From Solicola gregarius (GTDB lineage: Bacteria > Actinomycetota > Actinomycetes > Propionibacteriales > Nocardioidaceae): DNA of 64,000 nt. The notes under the pieces are model-generated. The model ran no database searches, was not told where the DNA came from, and worked only from the letters and a program-made list of their open reading frames with translations. The translations under genes and the position numbers were made by a program. Shown piece by piece: positions 9,897 through 17,822 of the stretch. The stretch is taken from the NCBI RefSeq assembly GCF_025790165.1, contig NZ_CP094970.1, forward strand, positions 1,364,001-1,428,000, given 5' to 3'. Position 1 is the stretch's first letter. Each line of letters begins with the position of its first letter.

Positions 9897-10955
9897 ATGC
9901 GCTTGACACAGCCGACACGGGGGAGGCGGGTGCGACGGGTCGTCGCGGCTGCCGCGGCACCGGCCCTCGTCGCAGGAATCGCCTTGCCCGCGACGATGGC
10001 GTCCGCGTCCGCGCCCGAGTCCGAGAAGCGGCACACCGCATCGGCCGACGCCGTTCCGTACGCGTCGCAGACGGTGGACCTCGACAGCGCCCGTGCGGCT
10101 GACGCCGCGTACTGGACGCCGAAGCGCATGGCGAACGCCGTTCCGGCCGACCGGATCGCTCGCCAGGCCATGCAGCAGCAGACGCCTGCCTCACGCACCG
10201 CACCCGCCCCGACGAAGTCGCAGAGCGTGGCCAAGGCCGCGCTCCCGAGCGCTCCGGAGGCCCGCAAGAAGACCCGCAAGTCCAAGACGGTCGGCAAGGT
10301 CTTCTTCACGACCCGCAAGGGCGTCGACATGGTCTGCTCCGGAGCCGCCGTCAACTCCAAGCGCAAGAACATGGTGATGACCGCCGGACACTGTGTGCAC
10401 GGTGGCCGCGGTCAGGGCTGGCACAAGAACTGGATCTTCGTGCCCGGCTATGGTCCCGGAAACACCGCCAGGCACGGGGTGTACGGCGCGACGAGCAAGG
10501 TCGCGATGAAGGGCTGGATCAAGCACAACAACTTCAACTACGACACGGCGCTCGCCCTCGTGAAGCCGATCAAGTTCACGAAGAAGAAGCTGGTCAAGAA
10601 CGTCGGCGGGTACGGCCTGCAGGTCGGCCGCAGCCACAAGCGCCGCCTCGCCGCCGTCGGGTACTCCCAGCTCGGCTACAAGGGCGACAAGCAGAAGTCG
10701 TGCCGCAAGCGCACCCGCCCCGCCGCGGGCGGTAACCAGATCCGGCTCAACTGCCACAACCTCACGCCCGGTTCGAGCGGCGGCCCCTGGATCAAGGGCA
10801 AGGTCCGCATCGGCAAGAAGCGGCACTCGGCCCTCAACGGTGTCGTGAGCAACGGCCCGCGCCGGCACCCGAAGCACCCGAAGTTCATTCGCTCGCCGTA
10901 CTTCGACCGCAATGTGAAGAAGATGTACAACGCATACCGCAACAAGAAGCACTGA
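9897..10955 (+). CDS. Secreted trypsin-like serine protease
   Basis: A 352-residue exported peptidase. A signal peptide of about 38 residues (RRVRR, a hydrophobic Ala-rich core, then ASA) is followed by a pro-like region and a chymotrypsin-fold domain. His165 (MTAGHCVHG), Asp216 (NYDTALALV) and Ser294 (PGSSGGP) form the triad; the usual GDSGG is GSSGG here. The mature protein is unusually rich in Lys/Arg (RKKTRKSK, KFTKKKLVKN). ATG 9897 follows GGAG by 6 nt; an in-frame ATG at 9891 is less well placed. A strong terminator follows. Extracellular proteolysis is likely and the target is unknown. Confidence 0.88.
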   Translation: MRLTQPTRGRRVRRVVAAAAAPALVAGIALPATMASASAPESEKRHTASADAVPYASQTVDLDSARAADAAYWTPKRMANAVPADRIARQAMQQQTPASRTAPAPTKSQSVAKAALPSAPEARKKTRKSKTVGKVFFTTRKGVDMVCSGAAVNSKRKNMVMTAGHCVHGGRGQGWHKNWIFVPGYGPGNTARHGVYGATSKVAMKGWIKHNNFNYDTALALVKPIKFTKKKLVKNVGGYGLQVGRSHKRRLAAVGYSQLGYKGDKQKSCRKRTRPAAGGNQIRLNCHNLTPGSSGGPWIKGKVRIGKKRHSALNGVVSNGPRRHPKHPKFIRSPYFDRNVKKMYNAYRNKKH

Positions 10956-10977
10956 GGCGCGTCCAGCGTCCTTGAAC

Positions 10978-11026
10978 ATAAGCGACCGGCCCGGCATCGA
11001 TTCTCGATGCCGGGCCGGCCGCTTAT
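10978..11026 (+). terminator. Strong bidirectional terminator
   Basis: A 15-bp perfect stem (10986-11000 with 11004-11018) is extended by a further 7 bp (ATAAGCG/CGCTTAT) after one mismatch, with a 3-nt loop. It separates the protease gene from the minus-strand cold-shock gene. Confidence 0.85.
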
Positions 11027-11089
11027 GCGTACGGAAAGTTCTGCTTATCGAACCCTGCGCCTATTGAACTGAGTGCCAGGTGAAGAGGA

Positions 11090-11290
11090 TCAGACCGGGC
11101 TGACCTCGTGAGCCTCACGGCCCTTCGGGCCATCGACCACCTCGAAGTCGACCGGCTGGCCGTCCTCGAGTGTCTTGTAGCCCTCGGACTTGATCTTGGA
11201 CCAGTGGACGAAGACGTCGTCCTGACCTTCGACGGCGATGAACCCGTAACCCTTGTCTGCGTTGAACCACTTCACGGTGCCGCGCACCAT
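11090..11290 (-). CDS. Cold-shock protein (CspA family)
   Basis: A 66-residue single cold-shock domain. RNP1 (KGYGFI, residues 13-18) and RNP2 (DVFVHWS, 25-31) are intact, so it should bind single-stranded RNA/DNA as an RNA chaperone. GGAG sits 5 nt before the ATG. The 143-nt upstream gap could hold the long leader common for csp mRNAs. It lies downstream of moaD-like and thrC genes on the same strand. Confidence 0.96.
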   Translation of the reverse strand: MVRGTVKWFNADKGYGFIAVEGQDDVFVHWSKIKSEGYKTLEDGQPVDFEVVDGPKGREAHEVSPV

Positions 11291-11433
11291 ACGTACTCCA
11301 AGTTGCTCGTGCTGTTAGGCCCTTTAACCGGCCCCTGTGATATGGATTGGACCCTATCCCAGCACGGCATTCATGCAGCGTTCACAAGCTCGTCAACATT
11401 TGCATCTCGGACTTTGGGAAAGCTTCCGACGAG

Positions 11434-11709
11434 TCAGCCTCCGGCGACCGCGGGGATGACCGACACCTGAGTGCCGTCGGGCGTCGCCGTATCGAGACCG
11501 TCGGCGAAGCGTACGTCGTCGTTGCCGACGTAGATGTTCACGAATCGGCGAAGCGCGCCCTGCTCGTCGACGACGCGCGCCTTGATGCCGGGATAGTCGG
11601 CGTCCAGCGAGTCGATCACCGCGGCGAGGGTCTCGCCGTCGGCCTTCACCTGCGATTCCCCACTCGTGTAGGTACGCAGGATGGTCGGGATGCGGACGGT
11701 CACACTCAT
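11434..11709 (-). CDS. MoaD/ThiS-family sulfur-carrier protein
   Basis: A 91-residue ubiquitin-fold protein ending in the diagnostic Gly-Gly, the C terminus that is adenylated and thiocarboxylated. ATG 11709 is preceded by GAGGAGACCACC; the longer frame to 11754 lacks support. It follows threonine synthase on the same strand. In actinobacteria similar proteins beside amino-acid synthesis genes (for example CysO of mycobacteria) supply sulfur for cysteine, so a role in sulfur amino-acid metabolism is an inference. No activating enzyme or JAMM protease is nearby. Confidence 0.85.
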   Translation of the reverse strand: MSVTVRIPTILRTYTSGESQVKADGETLAAVIDSLDADYPGIKARVVDEQGALRRFVNIYVGNDDVRFADGLDTATPDGTQVSVIPAVAGG

Positions 11710-11718
11710 GGTGGTCTC

Positions 11719-11809
11719 CTCGCTCTGCGTTGGATGGTTCGCTCGGGTGCTCACTCGTACCTCACTCCGCTCCCTCGCGCTGCGTCGGATGGTTCGCTCG
11801 GGCGCTCAC
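11719..11809. repeat. 36-nt direct repeat at thrC 3' end
   Basis: Positions 11719-11754 and 11774-11809 match at 33 of 36 bases, period 55. The right copy contains the thrC stop codon (11806-11808) and the left copy lies in the thrC-moaD gap, suggesting local duplication or insertion of a short repeat unit. Confidence 0.75.
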
Positions 11810-13095
11810 AGGCCGGCGGCGGTGAACGCCGGGTACGTCGGGTCGATCGTCGCGGCCGGGCCGACCCGATCGGCAACGGCGTCGAGCGTCTTGAGCCCGT
11901 CGCCGGTATTGAACACGACGGTCTCCGCGTCGGGATCGAGCTGTCCGGTCTCGACCAGCTTCTTCAGCGTCGCGATCGTGACGCCGCCGGCGGTCTCGGC
12001 GAACACCCCTTCGGTGCGCGCGAGCAGCTGGATGCCGTCACGTACCTCGTCGTCGCTGACGTCCGCGACCGAGCCGCCGGTACGACGCGTGACGTCGAGG
12101 ACGTACGGCCCGTCGGCAGGGTTGCCGATCGCGAGCGACTTGGCGATGGTGTCCGGCTTGACCGGCTGAACGACGTCGTGGCCGTCGCGGAACGCCTGGG
12201 CGACGGGCGAGCACCCGGTGGCCTGGGCGCCGAAGATCTTGTACGGGGCGTCCTCGACCAACCCGTGCGAGACGAGCTCACCGAAGCCCTTGTCGACCTT
12301 GACCAACTGGGCGCCGGACGCGACCGGGATGACGACCTGCTGCGGAAGGCGCCAGCCGAGCTGCTCGGCGACCTCGAACCCGAGCGTCTTCGAGCCCTCG
12401 GCGTAGTACGGCCGGACGTTGACGTTGACGAACGCCCAACCCTCTTCCTCGCCGGCGATCTCGCTCGCGAGCTTGTTCACGTCGTCGTAGTTGCCGCGCA
12501 CCGCGACCAGCGTGCCGCCGTACACCGCGGTGGTGAGCACCTTCGGGCGCTCCAGGTCGTCGGGGATGAACACGACGCTCTTGATGCCCGCGCGGGCGGC
12601 GGCCGCCGCGACCGCGTTCGCGAGGTTGCCCGTCGACGGGCAGGCGAGCACCTCGAGGCCGAGCTCGCGGGCGGCCGAGAGCGCGACCGCGACGACGCGG
12701 TCCTTGAACGAATGCGTGGGGTTGCCGGAGTCGTCCTTCACCCAGAGCTTGTGGATACCGAGCTCGCGGGCGAGGTTGTCGGCCTGGATCAGGCGGGTGT
12801 AACCGGGCTCGGTGTTGGGGATCGACGCGATGTCGTCGGGTACCGGGAGCAGCGAGCGGTAACGCCAGATGTTCTTCGGGCCGGCCTCGATCTGTTCGCG
12901 GGTGACCGTCGGGAAGTCGTACGCGACCTCGAGCGGTCCGAAGCACTCGAAGCACGCATAGAACGGACCGAGCTGCTGTTCGGCGCCGCAGGCGCGACAT
13001 CGAAGGTTGGTCGCGTGGCCGAACGCGCCGGCGCGCGTCGTACCGCCCGAAGCGGTCGTACCGGTTGTCGTCGGGGTGTCGATGACTGCGCTCAC
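11806..13095 (-). CDS. thrC: Threonine synthase
   Basis: A 429-residue PLP enzyme converting O-phosphohomoserine to threonine. An N-terminal four-Cys zinc-ribbon-like segment (Cys33, 36, 48, 51) precedes the fold-type II domain. NPTHSFKDR places the PLP lysine at 131, and STGNLANA is the phosphate-binding loop. GTG 13095 is chosen over the upstream ATG at 13155 because GAGGAGGAGG lies 6 nt before it and the upstream stretch falls inside a riboswitch. The SAM-I aptamer just upstream implies control by the methionine/SAM branch, which competes for the same substrate pool. Confidence 0.96.
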   Translation of the reverse strand: MSAVIDTPTTTGTTASGGTTRAGAFGHATNLRCRACGAEQQLGPFYACFECFGPLEVAYDFPTVTREQIEAGPKNIWRYRSLLPVPDDIASIPNTEPGYTRLIQADNLARELGIHKLWVKDDSGNPTHSFKDRVVAVALSAARELGLEVLACPSTGNLANAVAAAAARAGIKSVVFIPDDLERPKVLTTAVYGGTLVAVRGNYDDVNKLASEIAGEEEGWAFVNVNVRPYYAEGSKTLGFEVAEQLGWRLPQQVVIPVASGAQLVKVDKGFGELVSHGLVEDAPYKIFGAQATGCSPVAQAFRDGHDVVQPVKPDTIAKSLAIGNPADGPYVLDVTRRTGGSVADVSDDEVRDGIQLLARTEGVFAETAGGVTIATLKKLVETGQLDPDAETVVFNTGDGLKTLDAVADRVGPAATIDPTYPAFTAAGL

Positions 13096-13105
13096 GAGGG
13101 CCTCC

Positions 13106-13245
13106 TCCTCATCTCTCCCGCGTCGACTTTCGCCGCGGGACGGAATTAGCACCATGACCAGCGCGACGCTTTCGAGCGCAGGTAGATCGCTGGCTGGTTG
13201 CCGGGGCTTCGTCGGGCCGTTTCCCTCTGCCCCTCTTGATGAGCG
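13106..13245 (-). promoter_or_regulatory. SAM-I (S-box) riboswitch in thrC leader
   Basis: Read on the minus strand from 13245, the leader shows CTCATCAAGAG, GAGGGA, GGCCCGACGAAGCC, GGCAACC, later GGTGCTAATTCC, and finally GAGAGATGAG. These are the SAM-I consensus blocks in order. P1 is CTCATC (13243-13238) with GATGAG (13113-13108); P2 is GGGGC/GCCCC. The 3' side of P1 runs into the thrC ribosome-binding site (GAGGAGG), and no U-tract terminator follows, so translational control is the more likely mechanism. Confidence 0.93.
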
Positions 13246-13319
13246 ATGACCAGCGTAACGACGTCGTCTCAGATGTTGTTAATCGGGTCCGGCATGTGGA
13301 CGCCTCGATGGCTTTCCCC

Positions 13320-13441
13320 GTTTGCGATCGGGGCGCCCCTGGTCGCAATCCGTTCGAGATCTGGGCGTCCCCGGTCGCCACCTAATCAACCTGGGCGTCC
13401 CCGATCGCAAACCGTTAGAGATCTGGGCGTCCCCGATCGCA
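13320..13441. repeat. Four imperfect ~31-bp tandem repeats
   Basis: The block GGGCGYCCCYGRTCGC recurs at 13331, 13363, 13393 and 13424 (periods 32, 30, 31), with variable ~14-nt connectors. GTTTGCGATCGGGG at 13320-13333 is an inverted copy of the CCCCGATCGCAAAC present in the third unit. The array lies between the otsB stop and the thrC leader. It is non-coding and of unknown function. Confidence 0.75.
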
Positions 13442-13448
13442 ACGTGCG

Positions 13449-14273
13449 TCACGCCGCGAGATCGTCAGCGAGCGAACCGAGCCATGCGGCGACCGCGGCC
13501 GGACCCGGGAGGACGAGGTCGGAGCGTGCCACCAGGGCGTCCTGTTCGTGTGACGCCGAGGCCACCAGCAATCCGGGGATCCCCTCGGTACGCATGCGGT
13601 CGACGGCGTCGTACGCCGGCAGGTCTCCGAGGTCGTCACCGGCGAAGACGACCTGACGGGCACCGGTCTCGCGCTGCAACCCGCGTAGCGCAACGCCCTT
13701 GTCCGTCTCGCTGCTGCGGATCTCGACCACGCTCTTGCCGGGCTCGACCATCAGCCCGTGGCGCGCGGCCAGCTCGCGTACGGGGCCGTCGAGCGTCGCG
13801 AGATCGGCGTCCGGGTCGCGGCGCCCGCGGGTGTGCAGCACGATCGCACGGCTCTTGTGCTCCACCCGGAGGTCGCCGAGCCCGAGGCCCTCGAGCAGGT
13901 CGGGGAGGGCGTGCTCGACCTCGCCGACGGCCCGCGGCGGTGGCGGTGCGACGGTCGGCCCGGACGGCGCGTCCCATCGCTCCGCGCCGTACTGCCCCAG
14001 GATCGTCATCGCCTCCAGGCCCGGTACGCCGGCGAAGCGGCCGAGTCGAAGGGCTGCCTCGGCAGGTCGGCCGGTCACGATCGCGACCCGGGCGAAGACC
14101 GGCCCCAGCCGCCCCAGCGCCGCGATCGCACCGGGATTCGCGCGCGCCGCCGCGGGGTCGTCGACGATGGGAGCGAGGGTGCCGTCGAAGTCGAGGGCGA
14201 GCAACGTGCCCGCCGGGTCGCGGCGGATCGCCGCCATCGCATCGGCACCGGCGGCCGTGACGATCTCAGTCAT
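13449..14273 (-). CDS. otsB: Trehalose-6-phosphate phosphatase
   Basis: A 274-residue HAD-superfamily phosphatase that removes phosphate from trehalose-6-phosphate. ALDFDGTLAPI (nucleophile Asp28, Asp30) is HAD motif I, IVTGRP is motif II, and FAGDDLGDLPAY near the C terminus supplies the Mg-binding aspartates. ATG 14273 has AGGA 7 nt upstream; the frame continues to 14351 without a better start. Its partner otsA is 12.6 kb away on the other strand. It is divergent from the ECF sigma gene. Confidence 0.93.
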   Translation of the reverse strand: MTEIVTAAGADAMAAIRRDPAGTLLALDFDGTLAPIVDDPAAARANPGAIAALGRLGPVFARVAIVTGRPAEAALRLGRFAGVPGLEAMTILGQYGAERWDAPSGPTVAPPPPRAVGEVEHALPDLLEGLGLGDLRVEHKSRAIVLHTRGRRDPDADLATLDGPVRELAARHGLMVEPGKSVVEIRSSETDKGVALRGLQRETGARQVVFAGDDLGDLPAYDAVDRMRTEGIPGLLVASASHEQDALVARSDLVLPGPAAVAAWLGSLADDLAA

Positions 14274-14415
14274 GGGTCGATCCTTGCGTACCCGGGCGGC
14301 CACCTGTGACGCGGCCCGCCACGTCCGCGGCACCACATTCAAACCGATCACGGCAATGCTCGCTCTTTACCTGGTGAGCCGAGACAATCGGACCGACAGA
14401 AGCGAGGGACACCAC

Positions 14416-14910
14416 GTGCGGCACGTCGACGACTTCACCGAGTTCGCCTCGTCGAGCGAGCAGCGCTTCTACCGTCATGCGTACCTGCTGTGCCGCGATC
14501 CCGACCGGGCGCGCGATCTGGTGCAGACGACGTTGCTGAAGCTCTACCGCGTCTGGGAGCGCGTACGCCAGACCGAGCACCTGCACGCGTACGCGCACAA
14601 GACGCTGGTCCGGACCTTTCTCGACGGCGAGCGACGCTCGCGGCGCGAACGCCGGCTGCACGCACTCCCCGACCCGCCGCGAGGGCGAGACAACTCCGAA
14701 CTGCGGATGACGATCATCGACGCGCTCGCCGAGCTGCCGCCGAGGGCGCGTGCCGTCGTCGTCCTCCGCTTCTGGGAGGACTACAGCGTCGCGCAGACCG
14801 CCGACGTCATGTCCTGCAGCCAGGGCACGGTCAAGGCACAGACGTCGCGCGCTCTCGGCCTGCTCCGCGACCGGCTCGGCGAGACCTTCTACCAACTGAT
14901 CGAAAGCTGA
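14416..14910 (+). CDS. ECF sigma factor (SigE-type family)
   Basis: A 164-residue group IV sigma factor. Region 2 (FYRHAYLLCRDPDRARDLVQTTLLKLYRVW) lies at about residues 14-46 and region 4 (LPPRARAVVVLRFWEDYSVAQTADVM) at about 105-150. GTG 14416 has GGGA 6 nt upstream; the much longer open frame upstream is the shadow of otsB. The next gene begins 7 nt downstream and encodes a single-span membrane protein, the usual anti-sigma position. Confidence 0.9.
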   Translation: MRHVDDFTEFASSSEQRFYRHAYLLCRDPDRARDLVQTTLLKLYRVWERVRQTEHLHAYAHKTLVRTFLDGERRSRRERRLHALPDPPRGRDNSELRMTIIDALAELPPRARAVVVLRFWEDYSVAQTADVMSCSQGTVKAQTSRALGLLRDRLGETFYQLIES

Positions 14911-14917
14911 GGCCACC

Positions 14918-15739
14918 ATGTCACCCGCCGACCTTCGCAGCCGGATCACCGACGAGATCTCGGACCTTCCACCCATGCGCACGGTCGTCCCCGACGTAGT
15001 CGCCGACGGTGCGCGCAGCCAACGCCGCCGCCGGGCCGCGAGCATCGGTCTCGTCGCTGCCGCAATCGTCGGCGCGGTCGCCGTCGGAACGGCCGGCATC
15101 GATCTCGGCGGCGACGCCCACCAACAGGTCGCACCGGCCACCAACGGGGTCGCGCCGCCCGCGACGGCTGCTCCGTCGGACAACCCGTTTCGGGCCATGC
15201 CTGCGACCTCGAATCCTGAGGAGTTCGCGCACTGGGCGGCTCCGAGGTTCTCCGACGCGCTTCCCGACGACTTCGAGGACGTACGCGTACTCGACCGCGG
15301 CGACGGTGTCTACGACTACGTCACCCGCGACGCCGACGGAACACAGCTGACGTTCCACCTCGAGATGTGGTCCATTCCGAAGGGCTACCCGAGCCTCGAC
15401 GGATGCGCCCCAGGTCATCGCGAGTGCGCCGTCGCACCGGAGATCGACGCGAAGGCGTACCTGGCCGAGGAGGAGCTCGGCGCGAACCCAAATCCGCCGA
15501 CCCGAGGGATCGCCGACCTCCAGATGCGGCCGACCGCCGGCCCGAAGGACTACGACCTGCTGCTCGAGTTCACCGCCGATCAGGATGTCACGGTTCCGCT
15601 CAGCCCCGAGGAGATCCTCGATCTCGCCGCTTCGAAGCCGTTCGACGCGATCTGGCAGGAGTACGCGTCCCACGGTGGCTGGGTCAAGGCCGGCGGAGCA
15701 TTCACGGATGAGGGGCTTGGCCAGGCGAACGAAGGCTAG
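14918..15739 (+). CDS. Putative membrane partner of the sigma factor
   Basis: A 273-residue protein with a short basic cytoplasmic N terminus, one membrane helix at about 42-62 (ASIGLVAAAIVGAVAVGTAG) and a ~200-residue extracytoplasmic domain that I do not recognise. It starts 7 nt after the ECF sigma gene, so co-expression is near certain. Position and topology fit an anti-sigma or signal-sensing protein, but no zinc-binding HxxxCxxC motif is present. It overlaps the convergent LytR_C gene by 4 nt. Confidence 0.75.
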   Translation: MSPADLRSRITDEISDLPPMRTVVPDVVADGARSQRRRRAASIGLVAAAIVGAVAVGTAGIDLGGDAHQQVAPATNGVAPPATAAPSDNPFRAMPATSNPEEFAHWAAPRFSDALPDDFEDVRVLDRGDGVYDYVTRDADGTQLTFHLEMWSIPKGYPSLDGCAPGHRECAVAPEIDAKAYLAEEELGANPNPPTRGIADLQMRPTAGPKDYDLLLEFTADQDVTVPLSPEEILDLAASKPFDAIWQEYASHGGWVKAGGAFTDEGLGQANEG

Positions 15740-16344
15740 ATCGCGGCGGTGAGGATCAGGCTGAGCCGGTCGCCGGACATCGGGGCTACAGCGGGCAGCA
15801 TCCGCCCGACGCCCAGGGTATCGGCGAGCAGCTTGGCCTGCTCCTCCATGCCGGGCGGGTAGTACACCGTCGTACTCGGGATGGCGCCGTACCAGTTGTC
15901 GACCCCGCCGACCACGAATCCCGCCGACTGCACGTCGCCGGAGGCCGACGCAGCGAGGTTCGTGATGCCGGAGTTGTTGTAGACGTCGACGGTCGCGTCG
16001 GGCGCGACCTCGGGTTGCGGCTGCTTCTTCTTCTCGGGCTTCTGTTGCTTCTTCTCGGGCTCGGCGTCCTGCTTGGCCTGCTGCTCGTCCGGCTTCGCCT
16101 TCTCGGCCGGCCCGTCGGAGTCGCCGGTGGCCCGCTGCCCGTCATCAGTCTTCTCGTCGTCGGGCGGCGAGTCCGACTCCGGTGCGTCGCTGGTCTGCGT
16201 TGGCTCCGACTGCGGCGACGCCTCGTCGGTGTTGTCGTTGTTGGTGGTGATGAAGTACGTGAGCGTCGCGATGACGACGGCGACCAGGCTCGCGGCGATG
16301 AGCCAGGACGGCAGCCGTACGGCGGAGTCGCGCTGATTCATCAT
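15736..16344 (-). CDS. LytR_C-domain cell-envelope protein
   Basis: A 202-residue membrane-anchored protein. One N-terminal helix (about 13-31) is followed by an acidic then Lys/Gln/Pro-rich linker (about 35-113) and a LytR_C-type domain (TVDVYNNSGITNLAASASGDVQSAG). Such domains occur alone or after LytR-CpsA-Psr enzymes that attach glycopolymers to the wall. A GAGG element precedes ATG 16344. It follows the DUF3263 gene by 13 nt and is likely co-transcribed with it. Confidence 0.85.
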   Translation of the reverse strand: MMNQRDSAVRLPSWLIAASLVAVVIATLTYFITTNNDNTDEASPQSEPTQTSDAPESDSPPDDEKTDDGQRATGDSDGPAEKAKPDEQQAKQDAEPEKKQQKPEKKKQPQPEVAPDATVDVYNNSGITNLAASASGDVQSAGFVVGGVDNWYGAIPSTTVYYPPGMEEQAKLLADTLGVGRMLPAVAPMSGDRLSLILTAAI

Positions 16345-16357
16345 CGGAGCCTCACGT

Positions 16358-16657
16358 TCATGTCAGCTCGATGCCCAGCCGACGAGCGGAGCGTGCCCGC
16401 TGGCGCGCGTGGCGCAGGCGACGGAGCCGCTTGACGAGCAGCGGATCATGGGCGAGTGCATCCTCGCGGTCGATCAAGGCGTTGAGCACCTGGTAGTAGC
16501 GCGTCGCGGACAGGTCGAACTTCTCGCGGATCGCCTGCTCCTTCGCGCCAGCGTACTGCCACCACGTACGTTCGAAGTCGAGAATCGCGGCATCGCGCTC
16601 GGAGAGGCTCGTGGTGCTGGCCTGCTGCGCCTGCGACGCGACGTGTGCGGCATCCAT
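16358..16657 (-). CDS. DUF3263 helix-turn-helix-like protein
   Basis: A 99-residue protein of the actinobacterial DUF3263 family (ILDFERTWWQYAGAKEQAIREKF, SATRYYQVLNALIDREDALAHDP, LVKRLRRLRHARQRARSARRLG). The core looks like a small sigma/HTH-type DNA-binding module but its function is unproven. TACGAT (16670-16665, minus strand) lies 7 nt before the ATG at 16657, favouring that leaderless start over the ATG at 16666, which overlaps the -10. The LytR_C gene follows 13 nt downstream. Confidence 0.9.
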   Translation of the reverse strand: MDAAHVASQAQQASTTSLSERDAAILDFERTWWQYAGAKEQAIREKFDLSATRYYQVLNALIDREDALAHDPLLVKRLRRLRHARQRARSARRLGIELT

Positions 16658-16710
16658 GCCCTCCATCGTAGGCGACGAACCACAACGATGTCATTTGGCA
16701 CAATGCCTGC

Positions 16711-17715
16711 ATGTCGCAGCTCACGACCGACCAGCCGACCGCCCCCGTTCGGTGGGGCATCCTCGCGACCGGCAAGATCGCCGAGTCGTTCGCCACCGAC
16801 CTCGCGCTGGTGCCCGATGCGACGCTTGCCGCGGTCGGCTCGCGCACCCTGTCGGGCGCGCGCGACTTCGCCGAGCGTCACGGCGCGCCGCGCGCGTACG
16901 GGAGCTATGCCGAGCTGGCGGCCGATCCCGAGGTCGACGTCATCTATGTCGCGACCCCGCACGGCCGGCACGTCGAGGACGTCCTGCTGTGCTTCGAGCA
17001 CGACAAGCCGGTGCTGTGCGAGAAGGCACTCACCCTCAACGCGCGTCAGGCCGCCGAGCTCGTCGCCGCCGCGCGGCTGCACAACCTGTTCTTCGCCGAG
17101 GCGATGTGGATGCGCTGCAACCCACGCATCCGGCACCTGCTGCGCCGCATCGGCGACGGTGCATGCGGTGACGTACGCCAGGTACGCGCCGACCTGGGTT
17201 TCGTGCTGCCGGCCGAGGCGTCGGCACGGTTGGTCGATCCCGCGTTGGGTGCCAGCGCGCTGCTCGACGTCGGGATCTACCCCCTGACGTTCGCGTACCT
17301 CGTGCTCGGCGAACCGGCCGACGTCGTCGCGGCGGGCGCCCTGTCCGACCGAGGCTTCGACCTGAACGGCGGCGCGACCCTGCGGTACGACAGCGGCGCG
17401 GTCGCAAGCGTCTCGTGGACCCAGACAGCGTGGTCGGACGCGCAGGCGTCGGTCGCCGGCCCGGACGGCCGGATCGAGGTAGCGTCCCGCATGCACATGC
17501 CGCCGTCGTTCTCGTACGCCCATGGCTGGGAGACCCATACGTACGCCGATCCGGTCATCGGCCGCGGATACGCCCACGAGATCATCGAGGTGGGCGATTG
17601 TCTCCGCGCCGGGCGTACCGAGTCGGAGCTGCTCCCGCTCGACGACACCCTCGCGATCATGGCGTTGATGGACCGGATCCGCGACCAGCTGGGCGTGCGG
17701 TACGCCGTCGACTGA
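16711..17715 (+). CDS. Gfo/Idh/MocA-family oxidoreductase
   Basis: A 334-residue NAD(P)-dependent dehydrogenase. An N-terminal Rossmann motif (WGILATGKIAESFA, about 15-28), the VIYVATPHGRH loop and CEKALTLN (EKP-like) are typical, with the substrate domain after residue 125. Substrate is likely a sugar, polyol or trans-dihydrodiol. It is divergent from the DUF3263 gene and ends before a strong hairpin. It appears monocistronic. Confidence 0.92.
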   Translation: MSQLTTDQPTAPVRWGILATGKIAESFATDLALVPDATLAAVGSRTLSGARDFAERHGAPRAYGSYAELAADPEVDVIYVATPHGRHVEDVLLCFEHDKPVLCEKALTLNARQAAELVAAARLHNLFFAEAMWMRCNPRIRHLLRRIGDGACGDVRQVRADLGFVLPAEASARLVDPALGASALLDVGIYPLTFAYLVLGEPADVVAAGALSDRGFDLNGGATLRYDSGAVASVSWTQTAWSDAQASVAGPDGRIEVASRMHMPPSFSYAHGWETHTYADPVIGRGYAHEIIEVGDCLRAGRTESELLPLDDTLAIMALMDRIRDQLGVRYAVD

Positions 17716-17752
17716 CCCGCTGCGTCCGCGTATCGCCGCCCGAGCCGGTTCC

Positions 17753-17805
17753 GGAGTCGGTGTGGGAACGGTGGATACCTAGTCCATCGATCCCACACCG
17801 ACTCC
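17753..17805. terminator. Bidirectional terminator hairpin
   Basis: A perfect 15-bp stem (17753-17767 with 17791-17805) encloses 23 nt. It sits between the convergent Gfo/Idh/MocA gene and the SWIM gene and can serve both. Confidence 0.8.
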
Positions 17806-17822
17806 ACCTGGCGACCACGACC

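Noticed and set aside
13320-13441. CRISPR array
   Set aside because: Repeats are only ~16 nt, imperfect, with short related connectors, and no cas genes are present.
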